Below are positions 34,135 to 43,023 of a DNA stretch of 64,000 bases, one piece after another. The position numbers and the translations under genes were made by a program. The stretch lies in assembly GCA_031993545.1 (NCBI GenBank), contig DAMAHZ010000001.1, positions 1-64,000 of the forward strand. Direction: 5' to 3'. The notes below the pieces were generated by a model. That model saw nothing but the letters and a program-made list of their open reading frames with translations. It was not told the DNA's origin and ran no database searches. The stretch comes from UBA1535 sp002323775. GTDB lineage: Bacteria > Bacillota > Clostridia > Tissierellales > Sedimentibacteraceae. Each line of letters opens with the position of its first letter. The first letter of the stretch is position 1.

Positions 34135-36525
34135 TTACTTCACTATAACAACTACATTATCAACTAATCTGTTGTTTTGTGCGTTTAGATATAGGTTGAT
34201 TGTTAAGTTTAAGCCTTCTAAGTCTGATGTTGAACCTACTCTTAAGAAGTTTCCATCTTCGTCATATACGTAGATTGTTGCATCATCGTTCATGAAGTAT
34301 TTTGTTGTTCCATTCATAAATGTATCTTCAGTTACAGATTTGATTGGACTTGCAACATTTCCAACATTTATAGCTGATGAAGTTGAAACTGCGGCTACTT
34401 TTGTAACTACGCCATTAGCTAATGTGAACTCTACTAATGCTGAATCAGATTTAATATTTGTCTTTCCAAGATCTTCATTTGAAAGGTAAGTTACTTTTTC
34501 GCCGTTTATATAAGTTACTAATTGGTGAACAACTTTACCATCTGCATTTACAACCTTTTGTTGATCAGCTATAACTCCAACAGTTGATTTAGGAGCTACT
34601 ACTGCGCTACCGTTTACTAATATAACTGTAAATTCGCCATTTTCATTTGCAATGTATGTGAATTCTGAAGCAGTTATTGTTTTTAAAGCAACTAAATCTT
34701 CAAGAGTACTAACTGCGAAAACATCTTTTCCGTTAACTTTGTATTGGTTGAATATTACTATGTCTGATGCAGGATCAAATGTTTTTGAAGTTACATTTAC
34801 ATTGTTAACTACAGTTGCAAGTGTTTGAAGAACTACTTTAGTTACTTGCTTGTCTTCTGTTACAACTGAATGAATTATTGTACCAGCTTTTAATTCATTA
34901 GCTAATACTAAAGAATTTGAGCTTGTAGTATAAGCAGCTTTGTCGCTAGTTGTTACTGTTCCGTTTGCAGCTAATACATCAAGAACTGCATCTTCAGCTA
35001 TTGTTAAAGTTGATTTCTCGCCTTTAGCATTTATAACTTTTATAGTAGGGTTTTTGATTATTACATCACCTACGAAAACACCGTTATTGATTTCTGTGAT
35101 CATTGCAAAATCAGAGTTAGTTTCAGATGAAGTCTTAGAGAATGCGAATATGTTTCCATTTTCATCTAAGAAGAATGTTCCAGCATCATTTAATGCTAAA
35201 GTACCATTAACAACGTCTCTGTATTCTTCGATTGTATCAACGAATACGCTTGAACCGTCATTGTTTGACTTAATAACTTTACCTTGAACACTTTCTCTTA
35301 CAACCAATAATTTAACTGCTGTATTGTTAAGTGCTGAGAAAGCTTTAACAACGTCGTTTGCTTTTATGTCTTCAATAGCATCTACTTCGCCTGTAACTGT
35401 TACTTTTGATAAATCAACTTTACCATCTTTTGTAGGCAATGCTATACCGTTTAATACTGTTGAGTTTTTCTTGTATACAGAGCTTATTAATTTAGCGTCT
35501 GTTTGTTCAGAAGCTATAACGCCTACAACTTTAGAATCGCTATCTAACACTAATGTAGCACTTGCATTAACTAATGCACTTTGTGCAGCTGAGTAAACAA
35601 CCTCATCAGCATTATAGAATACTGATTCATTAGCTGATTTTACTGAATAATCAACCTTGCTTGAACCTGTTCCTAAAGAAATTGTGTTGCTTGTAGTTGC
35701 TGAAATTTTTCCAGTTTTAACTGTTGAATTTACAGCGTCAACGAAGATTACTTTTTCGTCTTTGATGTATGCGTCAATGCTTTGATATAGATATTTAGTC
35801 AAATCTACTAAATTTTCTTTAGCTAACATTTTTTTGTCAACTGTTATAGTTTGTTTTTTAGCTATAGCATTCAATAATTTTACTGGATTACCATTTTCGT
35901 CTTTTTCAACTACTGCTCTGCCATCTTCATTAGAGTATACTGTTGAGTTAGCTAAAGCTCTGTTTATCATTAAAGCTATATTTCCTCTAACAGCTCCAGC
36001 GTTGATAGATGAGAAAGTGAAATCTTTGAATACTCCAAGTGACAATGCTTTTGTTCTGTAGTTAGCTGCATTGAAAACTGTAGATTTTCCACCGTTGATT
36101 GATTCATCAGTGTATCCTAAAGCTCTTAATACCATAGTTGCAGCTTCTTGATAAGTTACAGTAGCATCTGGATCAAATATACCATTTCCTCTACCATTGA
36201 TTATTTTTAAGTCAGAAGCTAAAGCGATGTACCCCTTAGCCCAGTGTTTTTGACTGTCAGAGAATGATGGTGTATCATTTGCTATTGTTTCATAGCCCTT
36301 TGCTCTGATTAACATAGCAGCCATTTCTGCTCTTGTTACTACCTTGCTAGGTTTGAATGTTCCATCTTCATAACCAGTTACGATTCCTAAACCGTTTAGT
36401 AAGCTTGAAACTTCTGTTAACATTTCATTTTTTGAATCGATATCTTCAAATGTAGTAGCAAATACCATGCTCATTGAAGACATAACCATTACGATTACTA
36501 ATAATAATGATAATACTTTTTTCAT
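34135..36525 (-). CDS. S-layer protein with three SLH domains (copy C)
   Basis: Exported surface-layer protein of 796 residues. Signal peptide 1-24 (MKKVLSLLLVIVMVMSSMSM, then VFA). Three SLH repeats lie at about 28-185 (GIVTGYEDGTFKPSKVVTRA, INGRGNGIFDPDATVTYQEA, GAVRGNIALM). It is closest to copy B: the SLH region is nearly the same and the tail keeps FMNGTTKYFMNDDATIYVYD. It is the only one of the three with a near-consensus promoter (TTGACT-N17-TATAAT), preceded by a long inverted repeat, so it is the best candidate for the main expressed S-layer protein. Confidence 0.88.
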   Translation of the reverse strand: MKKVLSLLLVIVMVMSSMSMVFATTFEDIDSKNEMLTEVSSLLNGLGIVTGYEDGTFKPSKVVTRAEMAAMLIRAKGYETIANDTPSFSDSQKHWAKGYIALASDLKIINGRGNGIFDPDATVTYQEAATMVLRALGYTDESINGGKSTVFNAANYRTKALSLGVFKDFTFSSINAGAVRGNIALMINRALANSTVYSNEDGRAVVEKDENGNPVKLLNAIAKKQTITVDKKMLAKENLVDLTKYLYQSIDAYIKDEKVIFVDAVNSTVKTGKISATTSNTISLGTGSSKVDYSVKSANESVFYNADEVVYSAAQSALVNASATLVLDSDSKVVGVIASEQTDAKLISSVYKKNSTVLNGIALPTKDGKVDLSKVTVTGEVDAIEDIKANDVVKAFSALNNTAVKLLVVRESVQGKVIKSNNDGSSVFVDTIEEYRDVVNGTLALNDAGTFFLDENGNIFAFSKTSSETNSDFAMITEINNGVFVGDVIIKNPTIKVINAKGEKSTLTIAEDAVLDVLAANGTVTTSDKAAYTTSSNSLVLANELKAGTIIHSVVTEDKQVTKVVLQTLATVVNNVNVTSKTFDPASDIVIFNQYKVNGKDVFAVSTLEDLVALKTITASEFTYIANENGEFTVILVNGSAVVAPKSTVGVIADQQKVVNADGKVVHQLVTYINGEKVTYLSNEDLGKTNIKSDSALVEFTLANGVVTKVAAVSTSSAINVGNVASPIKSVTEDTFMNGTTKYFMNDDATIYVYDEDGNFLRVGSTSDLEGLNLTINLYLNAQNNRLVDNVVVIVK

Positions 36526-36563
36526 TATCTTTCTTCCTCCTAAGAAATTTTTAATTTAATTTT

Positions 36564-36577
36564 GTTAGCAAGCTAAC
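36564..36577 (-). promoter_or_regulatory. Palindrome at the S-layer copy C start site
   Basis: GTTAGCTTGCTAAC, perfect 6-bp arms, lies right at the predicted transcription start. It could be a 5' stabilising hairpin or an operator. It shares CTTGCTAAC with the repeat block before copy A. Confidence 0.5.
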
Positions 36578-36584
36578 GTTCTGA

Positions 36585-36613
36585 ATTATAACATTTAAAA
36601 TTGTACAAGTCAA
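36585..36613 (-). promoter_or_regulatory. Sigma-A promoter of S-layer copy C
   Basis: On the minus strand: -35 TTGACT (36613-36608), 17 bases, perfect -10 TATAAT (36590-36585). The leader is about 50 bases. Confidence 0.8.
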
Positions 36614-36627
36614 TATATTTTGACCGT

Positions 36628-36721
36628 TTGTAACAAAGCTGTAACATTAGAACGTCTTGCTATTTATCACATCTTTATGATACCACATCAGAATCAATCT
36701 AATATTACAGCTATGTTACAA
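36628..36721. repeat. 24-bp inverted repeat upstream of the S-layer promoter
   Basis: Arms at 36628-36651 and 36698-36721 are complementary at 22 of 24 positions (the left arm starts TTGTAACAAAGCTGTAACAT). The spacer is 46 bases. The inner arm ends 15 bases upstream of the -35, so this is a candidate regulator or nucleoprotein site. Confidence 0.65.
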
Positions 36722-36806
36722 GTAAAATATTTTCTACTTTGTGGTAGGGGGTATGAAAAGCATTATTTTAGCACATTCTAATTTTTATCTATTCTATAAA
36801 ATAAAA

Positions 36807-36839
36807 AATCAACATTGAAATCTTATATCAACGTTGATT
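36807..36839 (-). terminator. Terminator of the Dlt-like operon
   Basis: AATCAACATTGA against TATCAACGTTGATT, 11 of 12 pairs. On the minus strand it is followed by a T-run. It lies 145 bases after the last gene of the operon. Confidence 0.7.
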
Positions 36840-36982
36840 GTATTATAATTTAAAAAGGTAATCTCCGAAAAAACTCCTCCAGCCACAAACTTACACAAAC
36901 TTAATAGAATAACTATCACTGAGCTTAGTTTATACTATTTTAAATAATTTGTTAAGTAGTGTTTCTATCATTTATTTATAGT

Positions 36983-38812
36983 TTATCTCCCTATTAAATC
37001 CATCAATTTTTCATCAAGCATATCTCTATAAACATTAATTCTATTCAATCCAAACAATGATTGAGGCAGACCTTTAATCACAGTATTTATTCCTTCTTTT
37101 GTTGTGAGTGTAGATTTTACGCCCGACAAACCTAACAAAGTTTCTGTTTCTTTATCATAGTAGCCTGTTGGATAGCTGAAAGAATGAATTCCTTCGTTCG
37201 TAATTTTATTTATTATATCACTTTCAATTTTAAAATCATCATTGAAGGCTCTTATATAGTCCTTTTCACTTTCACTTTCAAACCTTTTAACATTTTTTCT
37301 AACATAAGAAGTATTTTCTAAATTCTCAGACTGGTGCATATCAAAGGTATGACTTTGGATATCTATTATGCCACTCTCATACATCTCTATCGCTTCGTCG
37401 TATCCAAAATGTGGGATGATTTTCTCTCCAGTGTCTTTATAAGTGTCCTTTCCAATGCTATGGCCTATCACATATATAGTTGCCTTCATATCTAGCTCTT
37501 TTAGTATTGGATAAGCTATATCATAATTAGACTGATATCCGTCATCAAAAGTTATTATAATTGGATTTTCAGGCAACGCCTTACCACTAAGGGTATATTC
37601 ATATAATTCATTAAATGAAATCGTATTAAAGCCGCTATCTCTTATTAATCTCATTTGTCTTTCAAATTGTTTTTTTGATATTGAATATATACCCTCATCA
37701 TCAATATCATGAAGCAATAATATAGGAATTTCTTTTTCATAAGAAGCATAGTCAAATTTGAATGTATATGATTTAAACCAAGATATAAAATCATCTATAT
37801 TTTTTTGATTTACATGATATCCAAAATCATCTGGCATATATATATCTTTATCGTTATAAATTTTAGCTAGCATCATGTCGCCTACGCTATTTCTAAAATG
37901 AGTACTGTCATAAAAATATCTTGAATCTGCACTTATAGTTGATTTTGAGAAGTCCCAGAAATCTGTTACACTTCCTAAACTTCTATAAAATTTTTCTAAT
38001 TCATCTAGCTTATAATTATCAAAATCCTCCCAATAGATTGGGAAAACTACTGTCTGCAAATTTATGCCTTTTTCATCGCATAAATCCTTTATCTTTTTCA
38101 TATATTTTGAAAAGTTTTCTATTTCGGTCAAATCCTTATTTACTTTAGGATAGGCTTTAAAAACATTATAAGTTGGTTTGTCTAAATAATCATTGTAATT
38201 GCCTATGTTTTCTGCATCTCTAAGATTTTTATCATAATTTCCTGTTTCAGAGATAAAAACATCAAAGGCCTTTTGAAAAAATGAATCCTCTTTTTTATTC
38301 TTTATTTTTTCTACAGCATAACGAGGATTGGCAAATAAATAAGAAGTATAGAAATTAAATAAGTTTTTGTCAGATACCTTTGCAGCCATCCTCTGATTTA
38401 TTTCATCGTCTCCAACATCAAAAAACATCGCTGTATTGTAATTTATTCCTAAAAGAACATTTTTAACATTAGCTGTCTCGCTTAAATACTTAATTGTATT
38501 GTATGTGTCCATTAAATCAGAGCCATAATAAAAGGAATTGTAGTATGTATCTCCTGAATATTTATTTATAGTGTCTACCTTGATAGCGCCACATCCAGAA
38601 GATCCTACTATATATGAATCAAATTTATCTTTGTTTTTATCAATATAATTAATTTTCGCTGTTCTCGGATTTTGAGTGAAATTGTAGCTATCCCACTTGT
38701 AAACATCAAAAAATAATCCAAAAGGATCAACTAATAGATTTAATAAAAGAATAGAGCCAAATACAATTAACAAAACCGAAAAAAACATTATAAAAAATTT
38801 TTTTGTACTCAT
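36983..38812 (-). CDS. SGNH-like / polysaccharide deacetylase fusion protein
   Basis: Protein of 609 residues. Residues 1-28 are a membrane anchor. Residues about 30-330 resemble the DltD/AlgX-type SGNH hydrolase fold, with the nucleophile motif VGSSGCG (about 68-74) and a distal DSTHFRNSVGD (Asp-x-x-His). Residues about 350-609 are a NodB deacetylase (IPILLLHDIDD, IITFDDGYQSN, IDIQSHTFDMH, FSYPTGYY). It would act outside the cell: the SGNH domain would complete acyl transfer onto a polymer and the second domain would remove N- or O-acetyl groups. It is the last gene of the operon, 10 bases after the MBOAT gene. This domain fusion is unlike canonical DltD. Confidence 0.75.
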   Translation of the reverse strand: MSTKKFFIMFFSVLLIVFGSILLLNLLVDPFGLFFDVYKWDSYNFTQNPRTAKINYIDKNKDKFDSYIVGSSGCGAIKVDTINKYSGDTYYNSFYYGSDLMDTYNTIKYLSETANVKNVLLGINYNTAMFFDVGDDEINQRMAAKVSDKNLFNFYTSYLFANPRYAVEKIKNKKEDSFFQKAFDVFISETGNYDKNLRDAENIGNYNDYLDKPTYNVFKAYPKVNKDLTEIENFSKYMKKIKDLCDEKGINLQTVVFPIYWEDFDNYKLDELEKFYRSLGSVTDFWDFSKSTISADSRYFYDSTHFRNSVGDMMLAKIYNDKDIYMPDDFGYHVNQKNIDDFISWFKSYTFKFDYASYEKEIPILLLHDIDDEGIYSISKKQFERQMRLIRDSGFNTISFNELYEYTLSGKALPENPIIITFDDGYQSNYDIAYPILKELDMKATIYVIGHSIGKDTYKDTGEKIIPHFGYDEAIEMYESGIIDIQSHTFDMHQSENLENTSYVRKNVKRFESESEKDYIRAFNDDFKIESDIINKITNEGIHSFSYPTGYYDKETETLLGLSGVKSTLTTKEGINTVIKGLPQSLFGLNRINVYRDMLDEKLMDLIGR

Positions 38813-38821
38813 AACAACCTC

Positions 38822-40288
38822 TTAATACTGTCTATAAATAAATTCTGTTGAAACATAACCATCAAAATAAACTACACCAAATACAATCAATAATATAAAT
38901 ATTGTAATTACTGACAATTGTACTAAAGTTCCAGCACTATCGAATTTTTTATATAAATTTATTTTCTTTTCAAAGCATAAATCCACTACAAAAACAACAC
39001 AAATACATGATACTAGCAATATTATTCCTTTTAAATCATATCCCATATCAAAAAGTGTATATAGTTTTACATCTGAAAAGCTAAAGTTTGTAAAAGTTCT
39101 TTTTAGCATAGCAAATGCAGTAGAGGCGCTATCTGCTCTACTAAAATATCTGCCCAATGTTACTAATATATTCGTTCTTATAATTTGAAAAACTGTAAAA
39201 TATTTATTATTATCTAAATGTAACTTTTCTCTTGTTTTCTTAAAGTATGACTCAAAGTATAAGCTAAGAGAAATTATTGTGCCGTTCCAAAGTCCATAGA
39301 AAACATAATTGCTGCCAGCTCCATGCCAAATACCTACCATCAAATATAAAATATATGTAGATATGCTGACGCTTATCAGCTTTCCTGTTTTATTGCCTAA
39401 AAGCTTTCTTGACTTCTTGTTTATAAAGGCAAGGGGTTTTGATAAATTCAAGGAATAAAAAACATAATCTTTCATCCACGCACTAAGTGTTATGTGCCAG
39501 CGTCTCCAAAAATCAGCTAAGGAATTTGCAAAGAAAGGTCTTCTGAAATTAACATCTAGCCTAATTCCTAAAATTTGCGATATTCCTCTTATTATGTCTA
39601 TACCACCTGAAAAATCAGCATAAATTTGAATACTGTAAGCAAATAAAGCTAAGAAGATGACTGCACCATTATATTGGTTATAATTAGAAAAAACTGTATT
39701 TACAAAGTTTGCAATTCTATCAGCTATAAATAATTTTTTAAAAACACCAAAGCAAATTGTTTCAAAGCCATATCTGAAATTTTCGCTATCATATTTATGC
39801 TCCTTAAAAAATTGAGGAGCTAATTTATTGTATCTGCCGATTGGGCCTTGAATAATCTGTGGAAAATACGAAACGAAAAGAGCAAACTTAAAAATATTTT
39901 TCTCAGGCTTATAGCTTCCTCTATAAACATCAATTACATACGAAATTGATTGGAACATATAAAAAGAAATTCCAAGAGGAATTAATGAACCAAAGTTATC
40001 AATAAAGAATTTATTATATTTTATTAAAAATAGAAGCCCAAAATTTATACTTAAACATAAAACATTAAAAAATTTTTTTAATGCTTTATTGTCTGTATTA
40101 TATATTGCAATTCCAAATAAAAAAGTATTTATTATACTAAAGAGTATAAAGTATGAACCTGTAAATTTTATATAAAAAAATAAACTGGCAGCAAGCAGAA
40201 GCTGCCATTGATACTTCTTTAAAAATGTGTAATATAAAAATATTATTACTATTGCAAATATAATAAAGCTTGCTTTAAATAATATCAT
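38822..40288 (-). CDS. MBOAT-family O-acyltransferase (DltB/AlgI-like)
   Basis: Membrane-bound O-acyltransferase of 488 residues with about 12 hydrophobic segments. The active-site His is in MVGIWHGAGSNYVFYGLWNG, and the upstream conserved block is FWRRWHITLSAWMKDYVFY. It would pass an acyl or aminoacyl group from the carrier protein across the membrane. It is next to the carrier-protein gene (2 bases between). It is longer than typical DltB (about 400), as in AlgI/PatA, so the moiety carried may not be D-alanine. Confidence 0.85.
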   Translation of the reverse strand: MILFKASFIIFAIVIIFLYYTFLKKYQWQLLLAASLFFYIKFTGSYFILFSIINTFLFGIAIYNTDNKALKKFFNVLCLSINFGLLFLIKYNKFFIDNFGSLIPLGISFYMFQSISYVIDVYRGSYKPEKNIFKFALFVSYFPQIIQGPIGRYNKLAPQFFKEHKYDSENFRYGFETICFGVFKKLFIADRIANFVNTVFSNYNQYNGAVIFLALFAYSIQIYADFSGGIDIIRGISQILGIRLDVNFRRPFFANSLADFWRRWHITLSAWMKDYVFYSLNLSKPLAFINKKSRKLLGNKTGKLISVSISTYILYLMVGIWHGAGSNYVFYGLWNGTIISLSLYFESYFKKTREKLHLDNNKYFTVFQIIRTNILVTLGRYFSRADSASTAFAMLKRTFTNFSFSDVKLYTLFDMGYDLKGIILLVSCICVVFVVDLCFEKKINLYKKFDSAGTLVQLSVITIFILLIVFGVVYFDGYVSTEFIYRQY

Positions 40289-40290
40289 GA

Positions 40291-40527
40291 TTAATTATTT
40301 TTCAATCCTTCTATTAATTTTTGTATAGCTTCTACATTGGCAAAGTTCTCAGGCAATATATCTTCTACACCTATTTTCACACCAAAGGCTTCTTCCGCTT
40401 CTATTATGAAATTTACAATATCAAATGAATCCAAAACACCATCTTCAATTATATCTTCATAGTCTTTAGGGTCAAAATCCTCATTTAAACCCTGTATTAT
40501 TTCTATGATTTTATCTCTTATTTCCAT
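40291..40527 (-). CDS. Acyl carrier protein (DltC-like)
   Basis: Acidic carrier protein of 78 residues. The phosphopantetheine Ser lies in DGVLDSFDIVNF (Ser34), with the four-helix ACP length. It would be loaded by the adenylation enzyme encoded three genes upstream and deliver its thioester to the MBOAT protein. TAGGAGAA precedes the ATG. The gene is 9 bases after the GNAT gene. Confidence 0.88.
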   Translation of the reverse strand: MEIRDKIIEIIQGLNEDFDPKDYEDIIEDGVLDSFDIVNFIIEAEEAFGVKIGVEDILPENFANVEAIQKLIEGLKNN

Positions 40528-40536
40528 GTTATTCTC

Positions 40537-41352
40537 CTAAAATTTTATATAGTTATCGCATTTATATTTGGTTTTCTCAAAGTTAAAAAAGTTATATAGC
40601 TTTATGGCACTTAAATTATCGTCTCTCACCCACAAACTTATTTCATTATAACTCTCTTTAGAAAAATAGTCTATAAAATATTTGACTAATTCTTTAGAAT
40701 AGCCCTTGCCTCTAAATCCTGGATCTATTACTATACCTTCTAAGCTTAAGGACTTTTTATTTTTTTTAAGTCTTAAATATCCGACAAAGTTGTTTTCTTC
40801 ATATATACTTATAACCAAGCTGTTTTTTATTTCTTCAAGTAAATCTTCCTTAAATAAAAAGTTTCCTGTGTATTTATCAATGTATTTGTTTTGAAGCTCA
40901 AATATTAATTCAAGCTCATCTTCGTTAGAGAATTTTATATTTTCGCTCAATTTTTCATTTTTATTGCTAAGTTTAAGCTTCATGTGACTTCTTGTCAAAT
41001 ATTTTGTAAAGCCAGCATCTAAAAGAGCATTAACTGATACACTTAGATTATTGTCTGTGTATATTTCGTCTGCAACGATTGGTTTTTCTAAATTCAAATC
41101 CTCTAAATCAATAGATAAATCTAATTTTGAAATAAAATAATATAGATTATAAAAATCCTCGCAGTCCTCAAAAAACAGTAAATAATTATTTTTCTCAACA
41201 TAATAAAGCTTCTCTTTTTCAATCAAAGCCTTATAATCTCTTATCAGTCTACTTGAATTGTTTAAGTAATCCTTACTCAAATATTTTTTAAGTAAACTGC
41301 TAAATACTTCAATATTCTCAACTATCTCAATTATCTCAATTATTTGTTCCAT
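40537..41352 (-). CDS. GNAT-family acyltransferase in the Dlt-like operon
   Basis: Protein of 271 residues. The C-terminal half is a GNAT domain with the acyl-CoA loop VIDPGFRGKGYSKELVKYF and a final SLWVRDDNLSAIKLYNFFNF. The N-terminal ~120 residues have no recognised motif. Canonical dlt operons lack such a gene. It overlaps the adenylation gene by 17 bases and is followed closely by the carrier-protein gene, so it probably belongs to the pathway. One inferred role is N-acylation of the amino acid while it is bound to the carrier or the polymer. Confidence 0.75.
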   Translation of the reverse strand: MEQIIEIIEIVENIEVFSSLLKKYLSKDYLNNSSRLIRDYKALIEKEKLYYVEKNNYLLFFEDCEDFYNLYYFISKLDLSIDLEDLNLEKPIVADEIYTDNNLSVSVNALLDAGFTKYLTRSHMKLKLSNKNEKLSENIKFSNEDELELIFELQNKYIDKYTGNFLFKEDLLEEIKNSLVISIYEENNFVGYLRLKKNKKSLSLEGIVIDPGFRGKGYSKELVKYFIDYFSKESYNEISLWVRDDNLSAIKLYNFFNFEKTKYKCDNYIKF

Positions 41353-42904
41353 AATAATCCGCCTTAATCTTAGCTCTATCTATCTTTCCATTTCTATTAT
41401 GGGGGAGCTTGTCAAAAATAAATATCTCATTCGGCAACATATATTTAGGTAGCTTTTCTTTTAAATAGTCATGAATTTGGGTCTCTTTCAAATTTGTCTT
41501 GCAAACTAAAATAATCTTTTTATTATCATTATCATAAAATACAATTACTTCATCCATGCCACTTAGTGTAACTGCTAAGCTTTCTATCTCTCCAAGCTCT
41601 ATTCTGCTTCCCATATGCTTTACCTGATTATCTTTTCGTGAAACATATACTATCTCTCCATATTCGTTATATTTTCCCAAATCACCCGTCCTATACATAA
41701 TATCTCTATAATTTGAATTAAATGGGTTTTGTATGAATGCTTCCTCGGTTTTTTGGAGATTTTTATAGTAGCCATAGGAAATTCCTGTGCCTCTGGCACA
41801 AATCTCACCTATCTCATTCTTTTCTACGAGTTTATTTTCTTCGTTTAGAAGATAGACATTCATATTAGGACAAGCCTTTCCGATAGGGATTACATCTTCT
41901 TTTTTAAATTCTCTTTCTATAATATAATATGTGCAATCAACTGTCACCTCTGTTGGCCCATATAGGTTTACAAACATGGTATTTTCTTTACATGCTTCTT
42001 TCCATAGCAAATAGTCTTTTCCATATAAGGCTTCTCCGGAAAAAAACACTTTGTTTATCGTATTTGGTTTTATTTTTTCAAATACTCCGGATGACGAGAG
42101 TATATTAAGACCAGAGGTAGCCCACAAAAGCGTTGTAATCTTTTTTTCATTAAAGAATTCTATTGCTTTCATAGGAAACATAAAATACATTGGCTTCATA
42201 ATATACATAGTACAACCATTTCTAAGCATTTGATATATACATTTTACAGAGCAATCAAAGTAAAATGGTGCTTGATTTGCAATTACATCATTTTCATTTA
42301 TGCCAAAGGTATTGCTCAAAAAATCGGCGAAATCCATTACCATCCTATGACTGATTATAACACCCTTAGGCGTTCCGGTTGAGCCAGAGGTGTACATTGT
42401 ATAGCAGCAATCTATATCAATAACTTGTTCTTTCGTTGTTTTTAGAGCTTTTTCATTTATCTCATTATTTTTGATGTTTTCATAACAGGCTGTTTTTATG
42501 CTTAATTTGTCTTGATTGTCTGTTTCATTTATATTATCTATATCATTAAAATTGTTTATTTTACTAAAAATATTTTTTTCTTTTATACTCAGACTAAGAA
42601 CAGGCTTAATATCTTCTAAGATAAGCTTCACTCTATCCTCAGGCATTTTATTGTCTATAGGCACATAAAAATTACCACTATATAAAACAGCTAAAAGCAT
42701 GACTATAGTTTGAGTACATCTGTCAACTTCCACAGCAACCGCTTTGTTTTTAGCATCTGTTTGCTCTATGATATAGCTTGCTATTGACATAGCTTGTTTT
42801 CTTAATTCGCTGAATGTAAGCTCTATTTTTTCATCTGATATAGCTAATTTATTTGGAAATTTTTCTGAACTTTTTTCTAAATACTCTATTAAATTCAATG
42901 CCAA
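41336..42904 (-). CDS. Amino-acid adenylation enzyme (DltA-like)
   Basis: ANL-superfamily ligase of 522 residues. Motifs in order: TMYTSGSTGTPKGVIISH (ATP loop, about residue 170), NLYGPTEVTVDCTY, YRTGDLGKY, VKHMGSRIELGEIES and the C-terminal NRNGKIDRAKI with the catalytic Lys. It activates an amino acid as an adenylate and loads it onto the carrier protein encoded downstream. Similarity to DltA is clear, but I cannot assign the substrate. The start is TTG at 42904, 8 bases after AAAAGGAG; no in-frame ATG lies near. Residues about 120-160 are an Asn/Glu/Asp-rich insertion not typical of DltA. Confidence 0.82.
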   Translation of the reverse strand: MALNLIEYLEKSSEKFPNKLAISDEKIELTFSELRKQAMSIASYIIEQTDAKNKAVAVEVDRCTQTIVMLLAVLYSGNFYVPIDNKMPEDRVKLILEDIKPVLSLSIKEKNIFSKINNFNDIDNINETDNQDKLSIKTACYENIKNNEINEKALKTTKEQVIDIDCCYTMYTSGSTGTPKGVIISHRMVMDFADFLSNTFGINENDVIANQAPFYFDCSVKCIYQMLRNGCTMYIMKPMYFMFPMKAIEFFNEKKITTLLWATSGLNILSSSGVFEKIKPNTINKVFFSGEALYGKDYLLWKEACKENTMFVNLYGPTEVTVDCTYYIIEREFKKEDVIPIGKACPNMNVYLLNEENKLVEKNEIGEICARGTGISYGYYKNLQKTEEAFIQNPFNSNYRDIMYRTGDLGKYNEYGEIVYVSRKDNQVKHMGSRIELGEIESLAVTLSGMDEVIVFYDNDNKKIILVCKTNLKETQIHDYLKEKLPKYMLPNEIFIFDKLPHNRNGKIDRAKIKADYYGTNN

Positions 42905-42921
42905 TTTTATTTCTCCTTTTT

Positions 42922-42971
42922 AAAAAAGGGAGTCTCCATAGAAACCCCCTAGGTCGCAGACCTAACAGGTT
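42922..42971 (-). promoter_or_regulatory. Attenuator-like leader of the Dlt-like operon
   Basis: Read on the minus strand: AACC (42971-42968), hairpin TAGGTCTGCGACCTA (42964-42950), then GGGGGTTTC TATG GAGACTCCC (42949-42928) and T6 (42927-42922). The last stem with its U-run is an intrinsic terminator just before the ribosome binding site. AACC can pair with GGTT inside the terminator's 5' arm, giving an alternative structure. I do not recognise a known riboswitch or T-box in it. Confidence 0.55.
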
Positions 42972-42994
42972 AATGCAACTCAATCACTAAATAT

Positions 42995-43023
42995 AGTCTA
43001 TAATATTTTAAAATTTTTGTCAA
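42995..43023 (-). promoter_or_regulatory. Promoter before the Dlt-like leader
   Basis: On the minus strand: perfect -35 TTGACA (43023-43018), overlapping the stop region of the GNAT gene. The -10 is weak, TATAGA at 15 or TAGACT at 17 bases. The leader would be about 80-90 bases. Confidence 0.5.

Noticed and set aside
34940..35596. Long plus-strand ORFs inside S-layer copy C
   Set aside because: They are antisense shadows of a repetitive, Thr/Val/Ala-rich coding region.
42922..42971. T-box or known riboswitch before the Dlt-like operon
   Set aside because: The T-box antiterminator core is absent, and I could not match the SAM, preQ1, c-di-GMP or guanidine consensus. Kept as an unclassified attenuator only.
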